DNA of 64,000 nucleotides from Flavobacterium sp. (GCF_027483985.1 NZ_JAIXTJ010000050.1:1-64000), one strand, 5' to 3'. Positions 39,582-48,849 are shown, counted from the first letter of the stretch. Translations and numbers: made by a program. The notes: a model not told the origin generated them from the letters alone.

Positions 39582-41246
39582 ATGAAAAAAATTACTTTAC
39601 TATTCGTAGTATTGCTTTCTGCAATTTCTACTGAATTCTTTGCTCAAACAGATTATTATGCTGTTGCAACTGGGAATTCATCAACTCAAGTTCGTGGTCC
39701 GCAAGGAACCAACAGATACCATAGAAGTGTTTGGATTTTAACCCAAGCGGAAATGACTGCTGCTGGTTTCGCAAACGGAAACATTGTTAATGGTTTAGGT
39801 TTCAACTTTATAGAGGCATTAGATATTCCTGCAACAGGAAATATGCAAATTTATTTACAAAACACAACCGATGCTGCCAATACTAAAGGAACTGCTTGGG
39901 CTACGGTAATTAGTCCAATGACAAGCATCTACAATGGTTCAGTTACGCTTCCAGCGGTAACAGGTGAGTTTTTTATTCCTTCAACAACCAATTTCACTTA
40001 CACTGGTGGAGCGCTTTACGTAGCTTTTGATTATCAAAATCCAAATGGTAATTTACCTACAGTACCAAGTACAATAAATGCCAACACTACAGTTACTAAT
40101 GGTACAAGAACAGCTACAAGTGCAACGGCTGTTCCAGCAAATTTAGGGGCAACGTACTCAACGTTTAGACCGCAAACATTAGTAGGAAAACAAGTAGATT
40201 GTGCTAGACCTGTTGCTGTTGCTGTGCCTAGCTTTACTCTAAATTCTGCTAATATTACATTTTCAACTAGTGCAAATGCAGCAAACCTTCAATATGGTCT
40301 TTACGATTTTAATCCAGCTACTGCAGGTACTTTTGTAAATGGCGTAACTTCTCCTTATACTTTAGGAGGTTTGCAACCAAGTACAGCTTATGAAGTGTAT
40401 ACAAAATCTGATTGTGGCTCTTTTGTAGGAACAAGTGTTAATACAGTTCCAGTATCTTTTCATACTATTTTCGAACCAGCTACACCAAGTTACAATACTA
40501 GCTTCGAAATTGATAATCACCCAAACCTTGGATGGGTTGCTGATGAAGATGCTAATGGTACAGACTGGTTTATGAATTTTGGTGGTACTGGTAGTGCTTT
40601 AGTTCAAAACGGACAATATTCTTGTGTATCTTTATCTAGCACAACAGCGCAATCTTCAGGAATCATGTATTCTAGAGGAATCAACTTGCAAGCAAGCGGA
40701 AACCCAGTGACCATTTCATTCTTTGCAAGTAACTATGTGGCAGCAGGTGCAACTAATACGTCTTCTTTCACAATTACCGCTGGTACAGATCAAACTGTAG
40801 CGGCTCAAACTTTACCAGTTGGAACAGGTACGGCAACAACGCCAGCATTCGCATTGAAAACATTTACTTTTACTCCTCCTACAACTGGAGTATACTATTT
40901 CGGAATCAGACATACTTCTGCAATAAATGGTGTAGCTAATTCAACTCACGCGTTAATCTTAGATAACTTTACAGTTACTCAAACATTAGCTAGCAACGAA
41001 GTTTTAGAGGGTAAATTTTCTACATTCCCAAATCCTGCTAAAAATGTTATCAACGTAGTGAATACTACAGATGCTTTAATCTCAGTTATCGAAATTACTG
41101 ATATCAACGGTAGAATGGTGAAAAACCAAGAGTTCTCTAATCTTGCTGAAGTACAAGTTTCAGTAGCTGATTTAGCTCAAGGTATCTACACAATGAAAAT
41201 CGTTTCTGATAAAGGAATCGTTACTAAAAAAGTAATCAAAGAATAA
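39582..41246 (+). CDS. Secreted protein with fibronectin-like domains and T9SS type A sorting domain
   Basis: 554 aa. Signal peptide (~1-21, ending EFFAQ). The middle region has beta-sandwich segments including a fibronectin III-like one (~210-290, YTLGGLQPSTAYEVYTKSDC) and a MAM-like jellyroll (~300-465, SFEIDNHPNLGWVADEDANG onward, GVYYFGIRHTS). The last ~75 residues are a classic T9SS type A signal: FSTFPNPAKNVINV, EITDINGRMVKNQ, LAQGIYTMKIVSDKG, TKKVIKE. It would be exported by the type IX system and either released or attached to the cell surface. No catalytic motif. Own terminator downstream. Confidence 0.93.
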   Translation: MKKITLLFVVLLSAISTEFFAQTDYYAVATGNSSTQVRGPQGTNRYHRSVWILTQAEMTAAGFANGNIVNGLGFNFIEALDIPATGNMQIYLQNTTDAANTKGTAWATVISPMTSIYNGSVTLPAVTGEFFIPSTTNFTYTGGALYVAFDYQNPNGNLPTVPSTINANTTVTNGTRTATSATAVPANLGATYSTFRPQTLVGKQVDCARPVAVAVPSFTLNSANITFSTSANAANLQYGLYDFNPATAGTFVNGVTSPYTLGGLQPSTAYEVYTKSDCGSFVGTSVNTVPVSFHTIFEPATPSYNTSFEIDNHPNLGWVADEDANGTDWFMNFGGTGSALVQNGQYSCVSLSSTTAQSSGIMYSRGINLQASGNPVTISFFASNYVAAGATNTSSFTITAGTDQTVAAQTLPVGTGTATTPAFALKTFTFTPPTTGVYYFGIRHTSAINGVANSTHALILDNFTVTQTLASNEVLEGKFSTFPNPAKNVINVVNTTDALISVIEITDINGRMVKNQEFSNLAEVQVSVADLAQGIYTMKIVSDKGIVTKKVIKE

Positions 41247-41263
41247 GTACTATTCTTAATCAT

Positions 41264-41300
41264 ATAAAAAAAGACTAAACGTAATGTTTAGTCTTTTTTG
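41264..41300 (+). terminator. Terminator after the T9SS cargo gene
   Basis: 11-bp perfect stem AAAGACTAAAC / GTTTAGTCTTT with a 5-nt loop and a T-rich tail. Confidence 0.9.
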
Positions 41301-41351
41301 TTTTATAAAAAATCATAGATTAGACTCTATTCGAGTAATGGATTCCCAATT

Positions 41352-41765
41352 CTAAAGAAATTTAGATTGTAGTGCTGGAGTAGGAAGCATACAATGGTCT
41401 TTTTTTCCATACCATTTATAGCGGTTGCGAGCCACTAACTCATAACCGAAATTCTTAATAAAATCAGGTAACAATTTTAAATAACTTAAATAACTTAAAA
41501 TGCCTTTTAAATCTTCTGCAATAGTTAATGCCGCATCAGCTTTGATATAATAGGCCTTACCTGGTAGATACAAAATAATGCTATCCGTGGTAGTAGAATC
41601 TATTTTTAAATAATCCAAAATGCTTTTCCCCAAATCCGATTGAAGGGCAACAAATCTAAAAATATCTTTAGAATCATTTTTTATGATGAATTGAACCGAG
41701 GAATCGCACAAATTGCAAACACCATCAAATAGAACAATTTTTTTATCTTTTGGTAAACCTTCCAT
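41352..41765 (-). CDS. Thiol-disulfide oxidoreductase DCC family protein (DUF393)
   Basis: 137 aa. N-terminal IVLFDGVCNLCDSSVQFII carries the DCC-family D-G-x-C-x-x-C motif, followed by RFVALQSDLGKSIL. Thioredoxin-like fold presumed; soluble, with no signal peptide. Precise role unknown. Starts 1 nt after the mutS2 stop on the minus strand and is likely its operon partner. Confidence 0.9.
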   Translation of the reverse strand: MEGLPKDKKIVLFDGVCNLCDSSVQFIIKNDSKDIFRFVALQSDLGKSILDYLKIDSTTTDSIILYLPGKAYYIKADAALTIAEDLKGILSYLSYLKLLPDFIKNFGYELVARNRYKWYGKKDHCMLPTPALQSKFL

Positions 41766-41766
41766 A

Positions 41767-43935
41767 TTATTTCGGTCGTTCTACAAATTCTAAGGCTTCT
41801 AAACTCACTTTAGAGGTAAAAACGCCATAGTTTACTGTAGCTTTGTTTTTTTCGATGTTGTCAATCGTACCAATCGCTTTTCCATCATACATGCGCACTC
41901 TATCGCCAACTTTTAAGACTACCTTAGGCACAACAGGTACTTCTTTAGCTTTAAGTTTTTTCTCTTTTTTCTCTTTTCTTATCTCATCAACTTGGACTTT
42001 AACTTCTTCAGCAACCTTTTTCTGCAAGACTTCTTTTTCTTTTAATTCCTTAACGCTGGCTTTTCTTCGCTTTGAATTTTCAATCTCAACAACTTTTAAA
42101 AATTCTCCAATCAAAGTCTTTTTATCTTTGTTATTAAAGTAGGTGCCCGAAATTTCATCAATTTTTTGTCCAATATAAATCAAGCGTTGATTTGAATCAT
42201 ATAATTCTTGATAGCGCTCCAATTTGTCTTTGATTTTAGCATTGATCAATTCCATTTTTTTGCTTTCCTCACGTGCCTTAATCTCTTCTTCTTTAAGATT
42301 TACAGTAGTTTTTTCCATTTTGGAACGTTCTTTTTGTAACGTCGCAATAGTTTTGTCAAAACGCACTTTTCCGCCTTCAATTTTCTTTTTCGCTCTGTTA
42401 ATCAATCCAAAAGGAATACCGTTTTTCTGAGCTACTTCAAAGGTAAACGAACTACCTGCTTGACCCAAATGCAACTTATACATCGGCTCTAAGGTTTTTT
42501 CATCAAACAACATATTGGCATTAGTAGCATTAGGCAATTCGTTGGCCAAAATCTTTAAATTGGTATAATGCGTGGTGATGATTCCAAACGCTTCTCTATG
42601 GTAAAATTCTTCCAGAAAAACTTCGGCTAAAGCACCACCCAAATCAGGATCAGATCCAGTACCAAATTCATCAATCAAGAACAAGGTTTTTGAATTACAC
42701 TTTTTCAAAAAATAATTCATATTCTTCAAACGGTAACTGTACGTACTCAAATGGTTTTCAATCGATTGATTATCGCCAATATCAGTCAAGATGCGATCAA
42801 ACAGAAAGGTTTCGCTTCGTTCGTGAACCGGAATCAAAATACCACTTTGCAACATCAACTGCAGCAATCCAATGGTTTTTAACGAAATAGTTTTTCCTCC
42901 GGCATTTGGTCCTGAAATAACTATAATCGAACTCTTAGGATGCAATTCAATAGTTTGTGGATGAGTGATTTCGTTTTTCAACTTGTTGTTCAAGTACAAA
43001 ATAGGATGATAAGCATCTCTAAAAAACAAACGCTTTTCTTCGGATATTTTTGGAAGAATACCATTGATTTTATTAGCATATTTGGCTTTTGAAGCAATCA
43101 CATCAATATCACTCAAAAAGTCTTGGTACTGCACAATCAATTCGTGAAACGGACGAATATAATTGGTCAATTGCTTTAAGATTCTGGTAACTTCTTCTTT
43201 CTCTTCGTACTCTAAATTTTTCAATTCTCTAGAATAGTTCAAGGTAGTTTCGGGTTCGATATAGGCAATACTTCCGGTTTTGGAACTACCTAAAATCGAT
43301 CCTTTAACTTTTCGACGGTACATAGCTAAAACAGCCAAAACTCGTCGGTTTTCTACAAAACTTTCTTTGATATCATCCAAATAGCCTAACGAATTGTAAT
43401 GACTCATAGCCATACCAAAACTTTGGTTGACTTTGCCTCGTACCACATTCATATCACGACGAATATTCAACAAGTCTGGTGAGGCATTATCGCGCACTTC
43501 ACCATATTTGTCAATCACTTCATCAATTTGTTTTACAATCTCCTTGGTTACCTCAATCTGACTGGCTTTTTCGTTTAGTTTTGGATAATATTCGTGAAAT
43601 TTCTTTAAGAATAAAATCAAAAAATTAGCGGTTTCCGACAAGGAAGCAATCTTTCTAAATCCAGAAACTTCTAACTGACTACCTTCAATCGCCAAAAATT
43701 TTAATTCGGTGTGAATGGTCTCAAAGCCGTGATTGGGAATAGCATTGTTATTGGAATAGGAGGAGACATATTCAGAAGTTTGCAACAAATTATCCATTAA
43801 GAGTGCTTTCTCTTTAAATGGGGTAATCTCTAAGGCTTTTGCCTTACCAATTTCAGTATTACAACCTTCAGAAAGGGTGTTTAAAATGGTGTCAAATTCT
43901 AAATCTTGAAGGGTTTTATTTGTGATGGAAATCAT
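41767..43935 (-). CDS. mutS2: MutS2 family ATPase lacking the Smr domain
   Basis: 722 aa. MutS core and clamp-like helices (1-290) lead to an ABC-type ATPase: Walker A ISGPNAGGKTISLKT (~320), FLIDEFGTGSDPDLGGALAEV (Walker B/signature), and THYTNLKILAN. A long Lys/Glu coiled coil follows (~520-660), then a KOW-like KVGDRVRMYDGKAIGTIDN. The chain then ends at VERPK. Canonical MutS2 (~780 aa) has a C-terminal Smr nuclease domain, which is absent here without any sign of frameshift. Likely anti-recombination or ribosome-rescue ATPase. Divergent from ung. Confidence 0.92.
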   Translation of the reverse strand: MISITNKTLQDLEFDTILNTLSEGCNTEIGKAKALEITPFKEKALLMDNLLQTSEYVSSYSNNNAIPNHGFETIHTELKFLAIEGSQLEVSGFRKIASLSETANFLILFLKKFHEYYPKLNEKASQIEVTKEIVKQIDEVIDKYGEVRDNASPDLLNIRRDMNVVRGKVNQSFGMAMSHYNSLGYLDDIKESFVENRRVLAVLAMYRRKVKGSILGSSKTGSIAYIEPETTLNYSRELKNLEYEEKEEVTRILKQLTNYIRPFHELIVQYQDFLSDIDVIASKAKYANKINGILPKISEEKRLFFRDAYHPILYLNNKLKNEITHPQTIELHPKSSIIVISGPNAGGKTISLKTIGLLQLMLQSGILIPVHERSETFLFDRILTDIGDNQSIENHLSTYSYRLKNMNYFLKKCNSKTLFLIDEFGTGSDPDLGGALAEVFLEEFYHREAFGIITTHYTNLKILANELPNATNANMLFDEKTLEPMYKLHLGQAGSSFTFEVAQKNGIPFGLINRAKKKIEGGKVRFDKTIATLQKERSKMEKTTVNLKEEEIKAREESKKMELINAKIKDKLERYQELYDSNQRLIYIGQKIDEISGTYFNNKDKKTLIGEFLKVVEIENSKRRKASVKELKEKEVLQKKVAEEVKVQVDEIRKEKKEKKLKAKEVPVVPKVVLKVGDRVRMYDGKAIGTIDNIEKNKATVNYGVFTSKVSLEALEFVERPK

Positions 43936-44018
43936 TCTACTGTTTTAGGTATCCAAAGTTACGAATGTTGTTAAGCATTATGCAATAGATTTTTATATTT
44001 TTGGTAAAAAATTAAGAT

Positions 44019-44684
44019 ATGTTAAGCGATATAAATGCTTCTTGGAAAAACAGAATGGAAGAGGAGTTCCAAAAAAGCTATTTTAAAGAGTTAATGCAAT
44101 TTGTTCAATCAGAATACGCAACAAAAACTTGCTTTCCTCCAGAGAACCAAATTTTTGCTGCTTTTGATTATTGTGCTTTCGAAAATACTAAGGTGGTAAT
44201 CATCGGACAAGATCCTTACCACGGTTATGGTCAAGCTAACGGATTGTGTTTTTCGGTCAGTGATACCATACCAATTCCTCCATCATTAGTAAATATTTTT
44301 AAGGAAATCGAACAAGATTTAAACATCCCATTTCCTGAAAATGGCAATCTCGAACGCTGGGCTAAACAAGGGGTTTTGCTATTAAACGCAACTTTAACAG
44401 TACGTGAAGGTCAAGCAGGTAGCCATCAAAAAAAAGGTTGGGAACAATTTACCGACGTTATAATTAGCAAGATTGCAACCGAAAAAGAAAATATAGTGTT
44501 TCTCCTTTGGGGCGGATTTGCCAAAAAGAAAGGCGTTAAAATAAACAGAACCAAACACTTGGTGCTAGAAACAGGACATCCTTCACCATTAAGCGCCAAC
44601 AGAGGCTTTTGGTTTGGAAACCAACATTTTAGCAAAACCAATACGTTTCTTAAAAGCAAAAATCTAAAAGCGATTGAATGGTAA
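44019..44684 (+). CDS. ung: Uracil-DNA glycosylase
   Basis: Family 1 UDG removing uracil from DNA to start base-excision repair. Water-activating motif VIIGQDPYHGYGQANGLCFSV with the catalytic Asp, and the minor-groove loop HPSPLSANRGFWF with the catalytic His. 221 aa is normal. TATTTTTG at 43996-44003 is a plausible -7 element (TAnnTTTG). Divergent from mutS2; the cassette array begins 67 nt past its stop codon. Confidence 0.97.
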   Translation: MLSDINASWKNRMEEEFQKSYFKELMQFVQSEYATKTCFPPENQIFAAFDYCAFENTKVVIIGQDPYHGYGQANGLCFSVSDTIPIPPSLVNIFKEIEQDLNIPFPENGNLERWAKQGVLLLNATLTVREGQAGSHQKKGWEQFTDVIISKIATEKENIVFLLWGGFAKKKGVKINRTKHLVLETGHPSPLSANRGFWFGNQHFSKTNTFLKSKNLKAIEW

Positions 44685-44737
44685 ATCAGGGTTTAATGCA
44701 AATTAACTACTTATTTGTATATTAGGCGGTAATATAA

Positions 44738-44757
44738 CGAGTATATTTTAGTTACCA
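44738..44757 (+). repeat. Left-boundary remnant of a type A attC-like site (S0)
   Basis: CGAGTATATTTTAG before the K1 core GTTACC resembles the right end of site S1 (CGCTTATACTTTAG) at 12 of 14 positions. The left arm is missing between ung and here, so this is the truncated site into which the array joined. Confidence 0.5.
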
Positions 44758-44782
44758 GCAATAGAAAAACAACCTGCTTAAA

Positions 44783-45214
44783 ATGAAAATCTCTAAAACT
44801 ATCTTACAAACCATAGTACCAAGTACAATTGGCTCGTTGCTTTTTATCTCATACTTTTTTGTTATTGACAAGTTTGCGACAAACGAAGCTGAATTAGAAA
44901 CGTGTGAAATATATGAATTGAGTACTGCAGTATATTTAATATTCGCATTTGTAATAATATTAATTTCAAGCTTGTATCAAATAGTTGTTGGAAATTGGAT
45001 TCTGAAAAGAAACTGGAATAAGTTTGTGTTAAACATTGTAAATAGTATAGTTTTTAGTATAATTTTCGCCTTAATATTTATTGGAATGAAATTTTTTAAT
45101 GGTAAGACAATCGAAGTAAAGTTTAGCGTTGGATTATTTTTAGCAATGTTACTTTTAGGATTTCTAATCTCAGTATTGAAAAGTATTACCGAAAAGTATT
45201 CGAACAAAGTTTGA
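44783..45214 (+). CDS. Cassette K1: four-helix membrane protein, unknown
   Basis: 143 aa with four predicted transmembrane helices (TIVPSTIGSLLFISYFFVI, AVYLIFAFVIILISSLYQIV, VLNIVNSIVFSIIFALIFIG, VGLFLAMLLLGFLISVL). No recognised family. ATG lies 31 nt into cassette K1 (44752-45384). The cassette's 5' end, GTTACCAGCA, is reverse-complementary to the left core of its own 3' site at 45232. No cysteine pairs or catalytic motif. Confidence 0.72.
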   Translation: MKISKTILQTIVPSTIGSLLFISYFFVIDKFATNEAELETCEIYELSTAVYLIFAFVIILISSLYQIVVGNWILKRNWNKFVLNIVNSIVFSIIFALIFIGMKFFNGKTIEVKFSVGLFLAMLLLGFLISVLKSITEKYSNKV

Positions 45215-45231
45215 GGAATAAAATCTACTGC

Positions 45232-45390
45232 TGGTAACAGGCGTTTGACAAGATTGCGAATTTTGCAGTAAATTCACGATGACATTTCACAAGAAATTTT
45301 ATCTTTGATAAAATAAGTAAAAGTAGTAGCTCATTAAAAGTAAACAAACAAGGTTAGCCTACTTTAATAGCGCTTATACTTTAGTTGGCA
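45232..45390 (+). repeat. attC-like site S1 (type A)
   Basis: 159 nt from left core TGGTAAC to right core GTTGGCA (crossover after G45384). Shares the type A body with S4, S7 and S8, including TTTGATAAAATAAGTAAAA, but its right third has diverged. Confidence 0.72.
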
Positions 45391-45398
45391 GTAATTAT

Positions 45399-46391
45399 AT
45401 GAAAACCGAACAAAATCAACACTTTAGACAATATATGAGAAATGCTATTTTATTTATTTTAATCTTATTTACTTTTAGTTGTGAAACTAATTCTCAAAAC
45501 ATAAATATTCCAGATAAAATTGAAATAAAAGACTTGGATAAGAAAATTACTGTTCTTGGAACAAAAGTTTTAATTGATAAATCAAATAACTATACTTATT
45601 ACAATGAATTAAAAAGGTTCCAAAAAGACCAGAATAATTTCTTTCAAGTAATTGAATATATCGGACAAGATTGCGATGCAATTATTGAGAAAACCTCAAA
45701 CAAAATTGATGAATTGCAAAATAAAGGAGGAAATATAAGAGTTAAAAAGAAATTTAAATTAGGTGAATACAATGCTTACTTTGGAATTGCTCCACAAGGT
45801 GAAAAAGAACAAATTTTTCTTGTATTTGGCGATAAATCATTTGCTGTTATGGTTGCAGGAATATATCCGAACAAAGACTTAGAAAGAAAAGAAATAATGG
45901 ATTTAGTTTTAAGTTCATACTATAACAAAGGTTTAAAAATAAATGTTGAAGATAATTTATATTATTCAGTAGACTTGAAAAATTCAAACTTCAAATTAAG
46001 TTCAGTTTCATTAAATCTTGGAACTTACACTTTAAGCGGAGAAAATATTACAGAAAAAAACACACATTTTGTAATTAGTACAATCCCAATTTCAAAAGAT
46101 TTTGATTTGAAAGCATATAGTGATAGATTAATTAGTAAATATCAAAATAACATTTACAAAGAAAAAAGTATTAAAATTAAAATTTTGTCTGAAAAGGATT
46201 ATCTAGAAGGAGAAAATAGAATAATAAAAGTGGAAATGCTTGGAGAATTAAATGGTGAAAAACAAAAAATTTATCAATTCATAAAATATAATCCAAAAGG
46301 AATTTATCAATTTATTGGAACAGATCATTCTGATAATTTTGAACATATAAATGAATTCAAAACTATTGCAGAAAATATAAAATTAAAATAA
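45399..46391 (+). CDS. Cassette K2: lipoprotein of unknown function
   Basis: 330 aa from the upstream ATG; a second start at 45435 (MRNAILFILILFTFSC) gives a cleaner lipoprotein signal and may be the true one. Lipobox LFTFSC. Mature protein has two similar-looking segments with the pattern K-x-F-K-L-G-E/Y-x-A-Y-F and FVISTIPISKDFDL, ending GTDHSDNFEHINEFKTIAE, which resembles proteins of the type DUF1795/PsbP-like surface folds (weak). Occupies cassette K2 (45385-46528); cassette 5' end and left core of its own site match 11/12. Confidence 0.72.
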   Translation: MKTEQNQHFRQYMRNAILFILILFTFSCETNSQNINIPDKIEIKDLDKKITVLGTKVLIDKSNNYTYYNELKRFQKDQNNFFQVIEYIGQDCDAIIEKTSNKIDELQNKGGNIRVKKKFKLGEYNAYFGIAPQGEKEQIFLVFGDKSFAVMVAGIYPNKDLERKEIMDLVLSSYYNKGLKINVEDNLYYSVDLKNSNFKLSSVSLNLGTYTLSGENITEKNTHFVISTIPISKDFDLKAYSDRLISKYQNNIYKEKSIKIKILSEKDYLEGENRIIKVEMLGELNGEKQKIYQFIKYNPKGIYQFIGTDHSDNFEHINEFKTIAENIKLK

Positions 46392-46395
46392 CTAC

Positions 46396-46534
46396 TGCCA
46401 ACAGCGGTTTCAAGAAATGGCGTGGTTCGGGATTTATTTGAAATAGCATAGGTTTTTAATTTAAAGTTTTGTTTATATTTTTGAAGGCTTGGTCTTGGTT
46501 CATCGCCACTTCTTGAAGCCGCGACACGTTATAC
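46396..46534 (+). repeat. attC-like site S2 (type B)
   Basis: 139 nt; left core TGCCAAC, right core GTTATAC (crossover after G46528). A strong inner dyad pairs 17 of 19 positions (46403-46421 GCGGTTTCAAGAAATGGCG with CGCCACTTCTTGAAGCCGC at 46504-46522). Spacers between core and dyad are asymmetric, about 1 and 5 nt. Confidence 0.78.
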
Positions 46535-46563
46535 CTCATTATATCAAAAATCGCATAAGAAAA

Positions 46564-47328
46564 ATGAAAATCATTTTATATATTTTATCTGTCTTTTTAA
46601 TAGCTTCTTGTTCGCAAAAGAAAGAAAACGTAGAAAAGGATACTTTTTCATTGGAAAAGGTTGATATAGCTATGATTTATGAAAAAAAAACAAAGGATAT
46701 TCCTTGTTTACTTTTTAACGTAACTGACACTATAAAAAGCAATCAGAAAATTGGAATAGTATTTAAACTTAACGTAAATTACGAAAATCCACGAAAAGGA
46801 AGTCATTGTTGTGCTTTTGAGCCAGGATTAGATGGAACTAAAGAAAAAATAAAGAAAGTTAAAGTAGTTTTTATAAACAATAATAGCACATTGGACGTTA
46901 CAGATAAATTATATAACATTGAAGAAGCACAAATGTTAAATAGTTTTGAAAAATACACCAAAGCACAACTTAATATAAATGATTTTAGTTGCGAATGTTA
47001 CGAACAAAAAAGTGGTAAAATAATTGAAAACTTAAAAAGAGAACATCTCGGAGGAAAACTTATCAAAAATGATATAACTAAGAATAGAAATCATATAATA
47101 AAAAACATAGAAGATTTTATTAACTTGTACAATTCATTAGCTGGGGAAAGATACAAAGGAACATATGACAATAGAGGATTGTATTCAGGAAGTAGAATTT
47201 CTTCAAAAAATTATTTTTTTTGGTTACCAAAAAATTTCAATACCTCATTAGAAAAGTTTAAAGAATTGGAGATTGAAGTAGAATTACTCAATGGAAGGAC
47301 ACTGAAACATAAACGAGTGCTAAAATAA
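46564..47328 (+). CDS. Cassette K3: lipoprotein of unknown function
   Basis: 254 aa from the ATG at 46564. An upstream in-frame ATG at 46489 lies inside site S2 and would hide the lipobox, so it is rejected. Lipobox LIASC, then KKEN. A Cys-rich stretch GSHCCAFEPG near residue 75 and CECYEQKS near 138 stand out. No family recognised. The stop codon TAA (47326-47328) is part of the left core AAATAAC of site S3, so the gene and its recombination site share bases. Confidence 0.72.
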   Translation: MKIILYILSVFLIASCSQKKENVEKDTFSLEKVDIAMIYEKKTKDIPCLLFNVTDTIKSNQKIGIVFKLNVNYENPRKGSHCCAFEPGLDGTKEKIKKVKVVFINNNSTLDVTDKLYNIEEAQMLNSFEKYTKAQLNINDFSCECYEQKSGKIIENLKREHLGGKLIKNDITKNRNHIIKNIEDFINLYNSLAGERYKGTYDNRGLYSGSRISSKNYFFWLPKNFNTSLEKFKELEIEVELLNGRTLKHKRVLK

Positions 47329-47466
47329 CGAGGTTTAATAGTTACTACAATGGATTTGGGCAATTGGTTTAATGGAAAGTTAGTTTTGTATTTGGTAGTT
47401 TAGTGATAACCGAAAAATAAATCTTAATTTAAAACCCAAACCCGCAGTAGTACTAGAACGTTAACT
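47323..47466 (+). repeat. attC-like site S3
   Basis: 144 nt; left core AAATAAC, right core GTTAACT (crossover after G47460). Inner arms TTACTACAATGGATTTGGG and CCCAAACCCGCAGTAGTA pair imperfectly. Sequence differs from types A and B but keeps the spacing. Confidence 0.65.
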
Positions 47467-47474
47467 GTAATTTT

Positions 47475-47957
47475 ATGAAATACGAAAACGAAAAATATTA
47501 CGGTAAAAAAAAAGAATTTGCTATAAGATATTTGAAAAATAATGAGAATTCAAAGATTGCGACCTGTCACTTAATGTTGGCGGACAAAATTATTGGCGAT
47601 ATAAATGAAACTTGTTATTTGGGAACTTGGAAAAATTCAATCGAAATTCTAAAAACTGAAATTGAAAACGGAAATTTTAAAATAGACAAGTATAAAGTAT
47701 TCAAAGACAAAACTGACGTTGAAATATTTGATTTGATTTGGGATGATAGCCAAGATTACAGAACACTTCAAGTAACTATTGATGAAACTATTGACGCTTA
47801 TTTAATTTCATTAATTGAAAAAGATGGAATGCTTAAGTTTTTATGGAAAGGATGGCGTGAACCTTGTCCTGAAAATCAAATTGGAAAATTATACACTCTA
47901 GAAGTTGAAACAGAAAGCGTAATTAAAACCATAGAAAACACTCTACTTGAGATATAA
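47475..47957 (+). CDS. Cassette K4: soluble protein, possible immunity-type fold
   Basis: 160 aa, no signal peptide. Begins MKYENEKYYGKKKEFAIRYL; the repeated short strands, LADKIIGDINETCYLGTWKN and LWKGWREPCPENQIGKLYTL, resemble Imm42-like bacterial immunity proteins in my recollection, but this is weak and no toxin partner is adjacent. ATG 14 nt into cassette K4 (47461-48122). Cassette 5' end GTTAACTGTAATTTT matches its own left core at 14 of 15 positions. Confidence 0.65.
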   Translation: MKYENEKYYGKKKEFAIRYLKNNENSKIATCHLMLADKIIGDINETCYLGTWKNSIEILKTEIENGNFKIDKYKVFKDKTDVEIFDLIWDDSQDYRTLQVTIDETIDAYLISLIEKDGMLKFLWKGWREPCPENQIGKLYTLEVETESVIKTIENTLLEI

Positions 47958-47967
47958 AAAAAACTAC

Positions 47968-48128
47968 AGTTAACAAGCGTTTGGCAAGATTGCGAATTTT
48001 GTAGTAAATTCACGTTTACATTTCGCAAGAAATTTTATCTTTGATAATATAAGTAAAAGTAGTAGCTCATTACAAAAGTATACAAACAAGTTTAACATAG
48101 TTTTGTGGCGCCTATAGTCTAGTTATAA
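47968..48128 (+). repeat. attC-like site S4 (type A)
   Basis: 161 nt; left core AGTTAAC, right core GTTATAA (crossover after G48122). Contains a 72-nt block (ATAAGTAAAA to GCGCCTATAGTCT) that is identical in S7 and S8. Confidence 0.78.
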
Positions 48129-48302
48129 GCCATTTTATGAAAAATCGAATAAAATAAAGGCTTAGCGAAGGAAAAAAAATAACAATTGTAAAAATACATA
48201 GATTTGAATAGTCCAAATTAATTCTAAAAAAAACTTGTATCACTATATTTTTTCTTGTGTATTTGATATACAAAGACTGATAATAAAATTAAAAATAGAA
48301 AA

Positions 48303-48716
48303 ATGAAATACATACTATACTCAATTATTACTTTAATAAGTTTATCTCAAAGAAGTTACTCTCAAGAAAAAATTGATTGGAATACAATAAAAAAAATTGA
48401 AATATATTCGCTAGGAGAATCTAAAAAAAACAAAGAATTTACATCTAAAGAAATGAATTCAAAAACACTTGTTAAATGCGAATCTGAGAAATTAGTAGTT
48501 TACTTTAAACAATTGGAAAAGTGTAAATTTGATGTTTTAACTGAAAAAAAACAATATGCTTTAAGAATTTACTTTTCGAAAACTCAAAAGGACTTTTTAC
48601 TTTTTCTTAATCAAGGTGTAATGTTCGAAATGAAAAATTGGAAATGTTTTAGCATTATTAAAAAAGACGAATTGAAAAATTTTATAGAAGATTTAATGAA
48701 GAAAAACGGCTTATAA
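48303..48716 (+). CDS. Cassette K5: small secreted protein of unknown function
   Basis: 137 aa with a signal peptide (MKYILYSIITLISLSQRSYS, cut before QEKIDW). Basic, mostly helix-strand mix, no motif recognised. The 180-nt leader between the cassette edge (48123) and the ATG is the longest in the array and may hold its own promoter. Stop codon TAA at 48714-48716 is embedded in left core TTATAAC of site S5. The cassette ends match 14/15. Confidence 0.65.
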   Translation: MKYILYSIITLISLSQRSYSQEKIDWNTIKKIEIYSLGESKKNKEFTSKEMNSKTLVKCESEKLVVYFKQLEKCKFDVLTEKKQYALRIYFSKTQKDFLLFLNQGVMFEMKNWKCFSIIKKDELKNFIEDLMKKNGL

Positions 48717-48849
48717 CAGCGGTTTCAAGAAATGGCGTGGCACGGGATTTATCAGAATTCAGAAAGGTTATAAATTTAAAGTTTTTTCTATATTTGTAAA
48801 GGCTTGGTCTTGGTTCATCGCCACTTTTTGAAGCCGAGACATATTACCC
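48711..48849 (+). repeat. attC-like site S5 (type B)
   Basis: 139 nt, the same length as S2; left core TTATAAC, right core ATTACCC (GTT core decayed to ATT; crossover after 48843). Inner dyad GCGGTTTCAAGAAATGGCG pairs with CGCCACTTTTTGAAGCCGA. Confidence 0.75.

Noticed and set aside
46489..46563. N-terminal extension of the K3 lipoprotein
   Set aside because: It lies inside attC-like site S2, and the internal ATG gives a standard lipoprotein signal.
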